DNA from: Elmis aenea
Lineage: Eukaryota; Arthropoda; Insecta; Coleoptera; Elmidae
Direction of reading: 5' to 3'
Assembly (NCBI GenBank): GCA_947652605.1
Contig: OX393576.1
Location: 48,460,966-48,524,965, forward strand
Length of the DNA stretch: 64,000 bases
The notes below the pieces were generated by a model. It saw only the letters and a list, made by a program, of their open reading frames with translations. It was not told the origin of the DNA and ran no database searches. This document shows, piece by piece, positions 34,685 through 45,177 of the stretch (its first letter is position 1; every line of letters begins with the position of its first letter). The position numbers were made by a program, and so were the translations under genes.

Positions 34685-34768
34685 GTAAATTCTTAAAAGT
34701 ACCCCCTTAACGCTTTGCAAAGTACCCACTTGGGTATGTATGCGTGCCCCAGTTTAAGAAATTCTGAT
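34685..34768. repeat. lone hAT-like right end
   Basis: The sequence ...tacgcgtgcccc-like then agtttaagaaattctg resembles a hAT end of the 'TACCCCCAGTTTGAGAACCACTG' style. Only one end is visible. The DNA from there to 35080 contains a frame (34847-35068 minus) that I do not recognise. Confidence 0.35.
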
Positions 34769-35258
34769 TTATATTTCTTTGCCAGTTACCTAAAGTTTCT
34801 TATATGATATTGTATTATATATCCAAATAAAAACATTTTAGTGAACTCAGGTTCCCATAGGTTTTTTGCCAGCTTTTAAAGCCAAGTGTAACTTTGGGTA
34901 AAGCTTTTTTAACATTAACGAGAGTGGTTTAAAGCGCGGCTCGGAATAGAAACAATTTAATAGGTTAACGTTTCTTATCAATCCACCCACGTAAAATGAT
35001 AATCTTTTTAAAATCAAAGTCATCACTTTCTTGACCATTTTAGGTGTTTTTCGGTTACGGAGAAACAAGAGTACACAAATAAAGGGCGTGGGTCATATTC
35101 CGACGGCCAATTTCCTGACAGTTAACTTTCTGATATTCAAGTTTTCGACGGCCAACTTTCCGACAGTCTAATTTCCTTAAAACCAACTTTTAGAAATCTA
35201 GACAGACTGTTTTTATTTTATTTTTATTGATTAGAAGAGCATAACGTTAAGAGTTATA

Positions 35259-36771
35259 CAGGGTGGTGCTTTTTTCGATGCTCACCATTGCTATCTTGGA
35301 AACGGTAAGAGATACAAGGTCGGTTAAATTAGAGAAAAGTTGCACATTTTTATGGCGATTAAGAATCTGAAAAGAAATCCTGGATATTTTGATTCATTTT
35401 TGATTTATTACAAAAAAACTGAAAAATGTGATTTTAGAAAAATATTATTATCTTACCTACCATTGACGCTATTTCATTTAAACTTGGTAACTTTATGTTT
35501 TTGACCGTCCTGGGTTTGATGACGTCAACAGAAATTTTCTAAGCCTTCTAGATTTCAAGTTGCGATAGTCAACTTTTTTATTTCTTATGGCCGCCATATT
35601 GGATTTTTATACCATCAGACAGACAAAAAAATTAGCTTTTCAGATTATTAACAAAAATACCTTTTTTCTTTCAAAAAACTTGTTGAAATTTGAAAATTTG
35701 CTTAAATAATCTATAAAATCGTGAATGTTCTGAAAAACAATTGAAATTATAATATAAATAAAAGTGACACAACATTTTATAGGTCTAATAAAATAACGAA
35801 ATGACAATACATTTAAAACACCATAAAAATTATTATTTAAATTGTTTAAAGTGCGCGCCGTTATGTATGATGTAGTGGTTAGTCCTCAAATTAATTTCGT
35901 CCACTGCCTTTAGGATGGTTTGTCTCCAAATAGGTCGAAAGCATTTTTGATTTTACGGCGAAGAAGTTCAATATTTTCCGTTAGGGTTGCATAAACAACA
36001 TCAATGTAAAAGTAATCCATAGGCGTTAAACATGGCGATCGCGGAGGCCAATGAACAGGACCAAACGTACCAAATCATGAATTTTGAAAGCGTACATCTA
36101 AATTAATATCCTTTTACAATGCGGGCGTTGTGAGGACCAGCTTTCTTGCTGAAACTACTGATGATTTTGAATTGTTACTAATGGCAATTCGCCTAACATA
36201 TCCTCTAAATATGTTTCCAACAATCTTAATTTCGTTATCATTAGACCAATAAAATGTTCTGTAGCTTTTATTTATATCATAGTTTCAATTGTTTTTCAGA
36301 GCATTCTCGATTTTATGAATTATTTACACAAATTTTAAAATTTCAACAAGTTTTTTGAAAGAAAAAAGGTATGTTGGTTACCAATCTAAAAAGCTAATTT
36401 TTTTGTCTGTCTGATGGTGTAAAAATCCAATATGGCGGCCATAAGAAATAAAAAAGTTGACTATCGCAACTTGAAATCTAGAAGGCTTAGAAAATTTCTG
36501 TTGACGTCATCAAACCCAGGACGGTCAAAAACATAAAGTTACCAAGTTTAAATGAAATAGCGTCAATGGTAGGGAAGATAATAATATTTTTCTAAAATCA
36601 CATTTTTCAGTTTTTTTTGTAATAAATCAAAAATGAATCAAAGTATCCAGGATTTCTTTTCAGATTCTCAATCGCCATGAAAATGTGCAACTTTTCTCTA
36701 ATTTAAACGACCTTGTATCTCTTACCGTTTCCAAGATAGCAATGGTGAGCATCGAAAAAAGCACCACCCTG
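35259..36771. mobile_element. long palindromic TA|CAGGGTG element with transposase remnant in the loop
   Basis: TA flanks at 35257-35258 and 36772-36773. Ends are CAGGGTGGTGCTTTTTTCGA on both sides in inverse. Arms of about 540 bp (35259-35803 and 36236-36771) are nearly identical inverted copies. They include the subterminal TATCTTGGAAACGGTAAGAG mini-hairpin, a GGTTAAATTAGAGAAAAG tract and an internal ATGGCCGCCATA palindrome. The 430-bp loop carries a transposase end on the minus strand. Confidence 0.93.
35842..36235 (-). pseudogene. Tc1/mariner-like (DUF4817-type) transposase C-terminus
   Basis: The minus strand reads RFGTFGPVHWPPRSPCLTPM and DYFYIDVVYATLTENIELLR, then RRKIKNAFDLFGDKP. After a frameshift it reads ILKAVDEINLRTNHYIIHNG and AHFKQFK with a stop. 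This is the C-terminal third of the IS630/Tc1/mariner-type transposases common in insects, in which 'HWPxRSPDLTPxDFFLWG' carries the last catalytic acid and the protein ends '...NGGHFEHLL'. Here the Asp is replaced by Cys (SPCL), so it would be inactive even without the frameshift. It lies in the loop of the palindrome and reads toward its left arm. Confidence 0.88.
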
Positions 36772-36959
36772 TATAACCTGACCCAACCTAACCGAAACTA
36801 ACCTTACCTGACCAACACTCTTAATAATTTTCCACAGCATAATTACTATCAAACCACTACATTTTATTTTTCGAGATGTTAATATGTCGGGAAGCTGGAC
36901 TGTCGGAAAGTTGGTTTTCAAGAAGTTGGGCAATCGGGATTTTGTACGGCCCCTACCCT

Positions 36960-38547
36960 AAGTCAAGATCTAGTGCAATTTATGATTTACATGTACATAC
37001 ACGGTTCCTTTTTCTAGCAGATTAAATCTACGGCACTGAATTACAAATCAGGTGCATAAAATTATTTAATTAAAAAACTATTTATACTTTTAACATCGCG
37101 TATAAAAATAAAATAACTTGTCTTATTTTTATTAGTAGCATTCTGATTTATATTACACAGTTATTTATATTCAACACTGTGTAACATTTACAATTTAATC
37201 GGGATTTGCACTAAAACATCAACGAAAACCGGTTATTATCCGTCGATTTTAATATTTACTTAACAGCTGAACAATTTCGCAAATAAAGTTACACTTTGTA
37301 ATGTAGTCCATATGGTAATTGCAAATTGACGAGCCTTTCTAGAACATACCTCGCGAGCGATGTGAAAAAATTTACATTTAATTAAAATAAGCGTTTTGCA
37401 AAACCAAATATACGACCTTTGCGAAATTTTATGAGATCCGAGGCGATTAAAGTTGATTTCTAAACGACCAATAACTTTTCTTGACCATTTTATATGTTTA
37501 TTAGCAATTATAAATTGTATGTTATTATTCATAATATTACTTCATGAATAATTTTAACGTTAATAAAATAAGTTTATTATCAAAATGTCCTAAAATGCGG
37601 CTATAAAATATTAATTGGTCATATATTATTATAATTAATGATTGTATTTATCATTGGATTGAAGATCGTAAATCATTTTAATTACGGATATAATTTGTAT
37701 TTTATTTTGTAATTCATTTTTATAACTATGTTTATTTTGATAAGAATGTTTACTCAGAGGGTACATGTTTCATAAATACTTGTTTAATATTGTTAGATAT
37801 ACGATTAAAATGTCGCAAACTATGTTTGCTACTAATGCATAATAAGATCATATTTCAATATTTTTCTGTACAATTGTACTATGCACGCATTCAAAATCAA
37901 AATAAACAATAACAATTACACAAACAATTAGTGGTCTACCCAATACTTTATTGAAAAGATTATTTTTCTGTTATGCAACAAAGTTAAACGAAAAAAAAAA
38001 AACATTTCGATCATTAGGTTAAAACCACTGTAGATTATTAATTTTCTTTATAAAAATAAAATGATTAAAAAAAGTATTTTTACCAAATAATATGTGAAAT
38101 GAAATATCAAAATTAAAATTGTTATTCTCTTAAACACCTTCGCGAACAGTGCGATTTTACTATGGCTTCCAAAATTTGCGCTTCTTTAAGTAATTTTACT
38201 CATTTCACAGTGAATATACATTTGCAATATGTAAAACGACTATCATCGCATTTTCGATTTAAAAAAAGAATCGCTGTATCTGCAGTCAAGTTCCAGTACA
38301 TTAATTTGGCTGCATAAACAGTCGTGTCCCATATCAAAACGTAATTTGAAAAAATGATAAATTCCTAATAATAATAGTAAAAATCCGTAAACCATTAATA
38401 TACCTAGTTAGACAGATAAAAAATAAGTAGACAATAAATTTACACAACATTTTTTTATTTTATAACAAACCAAAAATTATATCAACATCTTAGGATATTT
38501 GCGATAAACATGCTTCTTTTTTTTGGATTCATATATGCCTAAATATA
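36960..38547. other. AT-rich sequence without recognised features
   Basis: No gene seen. The string acggcactgaattacaaa at about 37031 is shared with 1581. The rest is low-complexity AT DNA. Confidence 0.45.
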
Positions 38548-38549
38548 TA

Positions 38550-40108
38550 CAGGGTGCCCATTTTTCTAACCTGTTGTATGGGTAACTCCGTTAATATTGG
38601 AGATACAGAAACGTTTAAATTAGCAAATTTGTGCAGAATTTAAAGGGAAATCTGATGCCATTTTCAAATTTGACCTACGTCATCAACTTTTTGAAATATT
38701 TTGAAAAAATTGAAAAAGGTCGATTTTTTCAAACTTGAATAATTCCGTAACCATATGAGTTAGAACAAAAATACAAATTGGCTTTTATAGATATTTTTAC
38801 GTAGATTTTAAATATGTTAACGAAATTTTCATAGCACTCTCGATTTCCGAGTTATAGCACAAACTTGCATTTTTTTAATTGGAAGTCATAGTTGGCTGTG
38901 GTCTTATTAAAAAAGTTATTTTTTTCTCGTTTCAATGATATAAGGTTTGTTATGCTTTACTCTTGTAATTTTTCTTTAAATAAGCAAAAATCATTTTACA
39001 TGTCCACAGCCTACTAATAGATGGGAGTTATCCCGTGTTGATGTTCTTTTTTTTCGATGTGACATTTAAGAGTTGTCTCTTATTGTTAGTGTAGCAGTTA
39101 TTAGCCAGTTACAAATTTTAAAAACAAAACTTCATAGTTTGTCAAATAAAATTAATTGTTTGTTATACGTATGTCCCTCTCTCGTGTTGATCAAAATTTT
39201 TGTTTATTATAAATTTCAAAAACAATGTTTTTTAATGAAGAAATATTATCAGGCTTTTTGGTATACCCGTATTTTTTTAAATTGGTTTCTAATAACGAAA
39301 ATAATTTCATTCTTGGTTGGCTCCTTTCCATAAATCTTTGCAAATACATTTCACTTGAATTTCTACTATTTCTATTACAAGCGTAGTAATAGAAAAGCAT
39401 GTGTTTTTTTTCTTCATTCGAACACATTGTTTTTAAAATTTACAATAAACTCAATCAAAAATTTTGATCAAAACGAGAGAGAGATTTATATGTACAACAA
39501 ACAATAAATTATATTTGACAAACTCTGAGGTTTTGTTTTTAAAATTTGTAACTGGCTAATAACTGCTACACTAACAATAAGAGACAACTCTTAAATGTCA
39601 CATCGAAAAAAAAGAACATCAACACGGGATAACTCCCATTTATTAGTAGGCTGTGAACATGTAAAATGATTTTTGCTTATTTAAAGAAAAACTACAAGAG
39701 TAAAGCATAACAAACCTTATATCATTGAAACGAGAAAAAAATAACCTTTTTAATAAGACCACAGCCAACTATGACTTTTAATTAAAAAAATGCAAGTTTG
39801 TGCTATAACTCGGAAATCGAGAGTGCTATGAAAATTTCGTTAACATATTTAAAATCTACGTAAAAATATCTATAAAAGCCAATTTTTATTTTTATTCTCT
39901 CATATGGTTACGGAATTATTCAAGTTTGAAAAAGTCGACCTTTTTTAGTTTTTTCAAAATATTTCAAAAAGTTAATGACGTAGGTCAAATTTGAAAATGG
40001 CATCAGATTTCCCTTTAAATTCTGCACAAATTTGCTAATTTAAACGTTTCTGTATCTCCAATATTAACGGAGTTACCCATACAACAGGTTAGAAAAATGG
40101 GCACCCTG
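38550..40108. mobile_element. long palindromic TA|CAGGGTG element with duplicated transposase start
   Basis: TA flanks at 38548-38549 and 40109-40110. Ends are CAGGGTGCCCATTTTTCTAA in inverse. Arms of about 680 bp run from 38550 to about 39240 and from about 39420 to 40108 and are nearly identical. The mini-hairpin ACTCCGTTAATATTGGAGAT lies about 35 bp from each end. Each arm reaches a start codon at the loop: ATG at 39224 (plus) and at 39427 (minus). The element abuts the next one at 40113 through back-to-back TA dinucleotides. Confidence 0.95.
39224..39427 (-). pseudogene. N-terminal DUF4817-like helix-turn-helix fragment of a transposase
   Basis: The minus strand from 39427 reads MCSNEEKKHMLFYYYACNRN and then SRNSSEMYLQRFMERSQPRM. 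This matches the opening of the insect Tc1/mariner-like transposases with a DUF4817-type helix-turn-helix ('MYTNEExxDMLxxYGxxxxNxxxAxxxYxxRFPxRxxP'). On the opposite arm the plus strand from 39224 starts MFFNEEILS, the same beginning in degenerate form. The frame then runs into arm sequence and is not a protein. This ties the palindrome to a transposase-bearing parent whose 5' end was duplicated in inverse. Confidence 0.8.
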
Positions 40109-40112
40109 TATA

Positions 40113-40863
40113 CAGGGTGTCCCAGCCAAGACGAATTATTCGATAGCTCTGTTAAGTTATAAGTAATAATATTAAAAAAAAGGTAAATATAAAAGTTGAT
40201 TGTAATGATTTACTACATACAAATAGTTTTGCATTTTCAAAGGCTACTACCGATATTTTAGGTAAAATACTCGCAAATAATCATAAGAAACGAAATAACT
40301 TCAAAAATATTATATTTAGCCATAACTTTGAAAGATAATTAAATTTTAAAAATTTATAGGGTGTTCATTTAAAAAAAAAAGATTTATATGCGTTTAAAGT
40401 TTAGCGAAATGGACCGAGTATAACGAACACCCTGTATATTATTTTAAAAATGTAACTAGTCAACAATCACTATGACTCTATTGGCTAATAAATTACAAGA
40501 GTAAATTGCTCTGGTGTTGTTATGTTAATAAATATAAATATTTTTATAAAGGTCTGCATGTCAAAATTTTGAAAAGAACGTTAATAACTCAAAAACGGTT
40601 TATTTTAGACGTAAACAACTTATAATATTTTTGAAATAAAATTTAATTTTACATCCAAAAATTACAAAATATACAGGGTGCATTATATAAAAAAAAACAA
40701 TGTTTAGTATCAGAGCGCAAAAACAAAACACTGTGTATAGTTGAAAATAATTTAAGGTTATGTAGTAAATGACTACAAACAACTTTTATATTTAACTTTT
40801 TTTTATATTATTAGATACTAATAACAGAGCTATCGAATAATTCGTATTGACTGGGACACCCTG
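40113..40863. mobile_element. TA|CAGGGTG element with short arms
   Basis: TA flanks (40111-40112 and 40864-40865). Ends are CAGGGTGTCCCAGCCAAGAC and, reversed, CAGGGTGTCCCAGTCAATAC. Arms pair for about 105 bp (…attattcgatagctctgtta…) and then differ. Internal pieces tagggtgttcattt and gaacaccctgtata near 40363-40437 form a nested short inverted pair, and the right half contains a further acagggtgcattatat. Related decayed copies are at 3953 and 31790. Confidence 0.9.
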
Positions 40864-41414
40864 TATAGTGTATACATATTTTATATTTAAAACATTAATA
40901 AAATTAACTGTACTTTCAGAAGACAACAATAAGCGCACCTCCTATACCTCAACGCATATAAACACTGAGACGCGTCTGCAAATGCAGTCGTAGCACTATG
41001 AGTAGAGTTTTTATTTCGAAAGTAGGGGTTGTTAACAAATGCTGTTTAAAAAGATATACGGACAGTACTTCGTGTTTACATAGAATATTCAAGGACAGTC
41101 AATGTATATCGACATATATCTAAACGCAAAACATGACTGCAAACACATGGATTGATTTACTCTGACTGTACCTATATGCAGACGTGTCCTAGTTTTTCAC
41201 TCCAAAATTACTGCATATGCAGCCTTTGTTCGCAAAGGTGTTAATAGCTGTAGGTAACATTTTTAACCTGAAGAGAAAAGTTTCATCAAAACATGTGTTC
41301 AAAGAGTTCGCTATAATTAAATAAGAAAAAGAAATGAAACTCGAGCATCAAAGTGTAATGAAATTACTCTGAAAAGAGAGCAATGGGCATAAACTAAAAA
41401 TATGTTTTAAAAAA

Positions 41415-42130
41415 AATTAAGATTTATCTGTCAGATCGGCGAATGAAGTTGTCTTTCATTGCCAGGAAAGTTGGGGTATCCGAAAGAACTATTTGGAAAG
41501 TTTTGCACGACGAATTGGATATGAAGAAAGGGTCTGCGCGTTGAATTCCAAGGCTCCTTACGCCAGAGCCAAAACTTGTCAGGAAAGAAATTTTCCAAGA
41601 AAATATTGTCGTTTCAAAGGCTGAAAAGAGCTTTTTTTTCACAAATGTTTACCGGGGATGAAACGGGTGTATAACTGGAATAATTTAACCAAACAAAAAT
41701 CTATGCAGTGTGTTTAAGAAGGTTCGCCTCCCCCTCCCCAAAAAAAAACACTGTCTTTGGCCAGAAAACTAATGGCAAACTATTTCTTGGGATGAGGACG
41801 AAGTGCTGCTTATAAAAAAAAATTAAAAAAGCTACTACAATCACCGGGGACGTCTAATTACCTAAAGACGATTCAAAGTTTGAAAGAAGCGTTGAATTTG
41901 AATCGACCTTCAACGTGGCGGTATCGTGCAAGACAATTGCAGGGTCTATAAAGCACGCAATGTTCAGGCTGTAATTCAAGAATGTGAATTTTCTGTGCTG
42001 CATCATCCACCTTGCGGCCCTGACTTAGCACCCTGCGAATTCTTTTTGTTCATTCGTGCTTTAATTTATAGCAAGGAAGATTACATAAAAAACGCCCTCG
42101 TTCCCCATCCATTAAGTCATAGTTTACCAA
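41415..42130 (+). pseudogene. mariner transposase relic
   Basis: Plus-strand frames give LSDRRMKLSFIARKVGVSER and TIWKVLHDELDMKKGSAR (helix-turn-helix), IPRLLTPEPKL and GDETGVYNWNNLTKQKSMQC (first catalytic Asp). Next come GSPPPPQK and a garbled middle with an FLGMRTK-like piece in place of the FWD block. The end reads QDNCRVYKARNVQAVIQECE and LHHPPCGPDLAPCEFFLFI with the second and third acidic residues. It covers most of a mariner protein but has stops and frameshifts. It differs from the 1.8-kb mariner and resembles the mellifera or rosa-like group. No terminal repeats were recognised. Confidence 0.88.
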
Positions 42131-42140
42131 AAGCACCATG

Positions 42141-43170
42141 ATCTAGTTGACATAACCTGGTTACCCAGCACCATCTATGGAGATTAAATTTTAAATTACA
42201 TACGTACCAAATACAATGGATCATAATGGTTATTACGAAAATGTAAATACTTTTAAAATTTTCGACTGTTATCAAACAATATATTTGGGTGAAATTCTGC
42301 ATAATTATATTTTAGCTAATTTTAATTTTAATTAGGTAATAAAATATGTAGGGTAGTAGAACTAGCTCGTTTAAATGTTAACCTATCCGCTTGTAGATAA
42401 CAAAATATATGTAAAAAGCTTACAGCATGATTTAAAGACCCAGTTTTTTCAAAACCAAAACTAGTACATGATTTTTTATGAGTTGTAGAAGTGAGAAAAT
42501 ATATTATCATATAAATCACTATTTAACTGACAAGTTAAATAGTTTGCAGGAACATAAAATTATAAAGATGAAGCAAACAATGTTGGCTGTTGATTATAAA
42601 TAAGATATTTATGTTAAACAATAGTTTAGGTGGTTCAGATTTTAATTATTCAAATACGTTACATCTGTAGACAACAAATCTTTGCTTAATAATACTTTTA
42701 TTATTTATTTTTTGTTTAATTATTTATGATATACAATAAACACCATTTGCAAAGATTTGTAAACAAAATTTTTGTAGAATAAAACTTTATGAAGAAACAA
42801 GATATGTAAATAATAATAGTTTGCAAACAATATTAGTCGTTTGCTGTTTACTATTTACTTCGGGGAAATTTTTTAACTAATTGTAACATTTAGGAATGAA
42901 TGTACCTACCAATAAATTTCTTGTTTGGGTAGTACACTCCGGTATAATTTTGTAGTGAAAATCATTTTTAGATATTTTAATAAAAATTGAAGTCAAAGGA
43001 CTCACCAAATTAATTTCATATATTTTTTTCCTTTATTCTCTCTTAGCTCAATGAGCAGTACACAATGGGAATTATATTAATTCAAAACATCTATTATTTT
43101 TGCAAGTGTCAAAGTATTTTGTACCCGTTGTAATATTATTGTGAATCGATAATTCCAGTTTTCAATAAAC
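42141..43170. other. AT-rich sequence without recognised features
   Basis: Low-complexity AT DNA up to the start of the palindromic element. Confidence 0.45.
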
Positions 43171-43219
43171 CGTAGTAAACCAAAACAGTATACAAATACA
43201 ACAGGTCTACCAACACCTA

Positions 43220-45175
43220 TAGCAAAAACATTCTATAATTTTCAATTTCTAAGTTATTAGCAAAAAAACTGTTTTTATGAGGATTATTAATAGGTTTTTT
43301 AAATAGAAATTGATGGTAATAAAAGAAAAAATAATTCGCTCGCCGTTAAAGTTGTGACACAACCAAACCTTTTCTTAAATGGAAGCAATAGTTGGCTATG
43401 ACCTATTTAAATTTCTTAATTTTTCCCTATTCCTAGTATATACCTATAAGCGTTAATAAATTTAAATTCAATAATAAGGAAGTAACAAAGGTTTTTAAAA
43501 GATAAACGTAGATAAAAACAAAAAGTAAGCAATGGAAGCAAAAAAATAAACAATGTTTAAACAAAAGATGAACAATAATATAGTCAGAATCAGCAGTTAT
43601 GTAAAAATATATGAAAACGATTTAATTGTAAGAATGGACTCTAACGCAAAAATGAATTGCAAACCGAACTAACCATAAACGGCAAAACTAAATCCCTTTT
43701 AAATAGTCGTTGAGATGTTGTACCACATAAGTTATATTAGATTTTACACTTACTTTTACTTTTTTTTTGTTTTTACCTGTTTATCTTACAAAAAATAATT
43801 ATTAAAAACCTTTGTAACTTGCGTATTAATGAAAATAAATATATCAACCTTAAATATTGGAAATAAGAAAAAATATAGAATTTTAATAGGTCATAGCCAA
43901 CTATATCTTCCACTTAAAAAATGCTATTATTATTACCTATTATTATTATTTCCGCGGAGATGGTCCCCTTTCGGGTTCCTGTACTGCGACATATTGGTCT
44001 ATTATACCCTCTGGTTATAGCCCCTTAAAGAAGTCCTGTGTTTTTGAAAAACTCCAGGATTTTCTTTAAGGGTGTTTTTCTTAACTCTTCTTCGTTGGCT
44101 TTTTCCATTCCTAGAAGTCTAAGCCGATAGGGTGTGAATCCTTCACCCTGGCATATTACGTGAAGAGGAGTTTCTTCTTCTTCACCACATCCTCTAAAAT
44201 ATATTGGTCTCTGAGAGCCTTTTTATGTAGAAGTGTTTGCTTAGCCCACAGTGTCCGGTGACGAGTCCTGTGGCTGCTCTGATGTCTGCTCTGCTCATCC
44301 TGGGCATTTCTTCTGTCTTTTTTTTAGAGACCATCGACAGGATAGCCTTGGAATGGGCTTGTCCTGCAACTTTTTTCCAATGAGCATTATGCCCTTGTAT
44401 TAATATGTCATTAAGACACCGCTTGGCTGTTCCATAGGATGTACCAACTGCGGGTTTGGTCCGAAGAAAGGTGTCTCGCTGCCAATTTTGGCTAGGCCTT
44501 CTCGTTCCCTGGTATATTAGTGTGCCCTGGGCACCATACCAGTTTAAGATTATTCCTGCTCCCTAGCACCTTGAGTGCTCGTATGCAGTTCAGAGTCCTG
44601 AGTTTACTTCCGACAAGCCAAGCGCTTTTAACGCTGCTTGGCTGTCGGACTATGAAGATTCTTTTATTATTAAAATCTCTTTCTGATACTTAGTGTTTCT
44701 GCACATAAGTGCATAGCGTACACCTCAGCTTGAAATATGGTTGCACACTGTCCAAGGCTTATAGATTTGCCTTGTCTCAGTTGTGCTGCTCTCCATATTC
44801 CGCAGCCTGTTCCAATTTGACCCGTCCGTATACCAGACCAGGCCATTAAAAATGCTAGGTTTCTGTCATAACTTTATAACGGCGAGCGTGATATTACTTT
44901 TAAGTACCATCCAGGTCTACATAAATATATCTAAAAATAATCGTAATAAATTTTTTCGATATGTATAACAATAAGGGAGATATAACACAATATATTTGTG
45001 ACAAGAAAACAGTTTCTCGCCAATAACTCAAAAACCGAAAATGATAGAATATTTTTGAACACGGTTCTAAATTTGTCTCAAAAAACTGCAGATTTTTAAT
45101 AATTTAACTGTTTTTTTTTTATCTTGCCTATTAAGCGAGATACCCATGTAATCCCATCAAATTTGGACCACCCTG
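43220..45175. mobile_element. palindromic CAGGGTG element interrupted by a LINE
   Basis: Right end, reversed from 45175, is CAGGGTGGTCCAAATTTGAT, then TA. The left terminus has decayed and pairing begins around 43227 (aaaacattctataattttca against the inverse at about 45010-45055). Further inward both arms carry tcgctcgccgttaaagtt, ggaagcaatagttggctatg and aacaaaggtttttaa blocks. It is the same family as the element at 53591. A LINE lies in the right arm at 43927-44846; removing it restores arm continuity. Confidence 0.85.
43927..44846 (-). mobile_element. LINE 3' fragment with RNase H, with target duplication
   Basis: The insertion is flanked by TTAAAAAATGCTA (43914-43926) and TTAAAAATGCTA (44847-44858), differing by one A. 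On the minus strand it encodes an RNase H domain: VWYTDGS, GIWRAAQLRQGKSISLGQCA, TIFQAEVYAMHLCAETL and VWCPGHTNIPGNEKA. A cysteine tail with GCGEEEETPLHVICQGEG and FTPYRLRLLGMEKAN follows. Its 3' end is a run of TAA triplets (seen on plus as tta repeats at about 43926-43950), a typical ending of I-like LINEs. It is 5'-truncated and has several frameshifts. Confidence 0.92.
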
Positions 45176-45177
45176 TA

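Larger units (their letters stand above)
35083..36957. mobile_element. element with CCGACAG-type subterminal repeats, host of the 35.3-kb palindrome
   Basis: Left part (35083-35200) contains repeated CCGACGGCCAA, CTGACAGTTAACTTT and CCGACAGTCTAATTTCC strings. The right part (36870-36957), reversed, contains CCGATTGCCCAACTT and CCAACTTTCCGACAGTCCAG and begins TTAGGGTAGGGGCCGTAC. The two ends are thus inverted relatives surrounding the palindrome inserted at 35259. Exact termini and target duplication were not resolved. Confidence 0.6.

Noticed and set aside
35259..40863. CRISPR-like or phage-like repeat array
   Set aside because: The repeats are inverted arms of single elements with TA target duplications, not regularly spaced direct repeats, and the context is eukaryotic.
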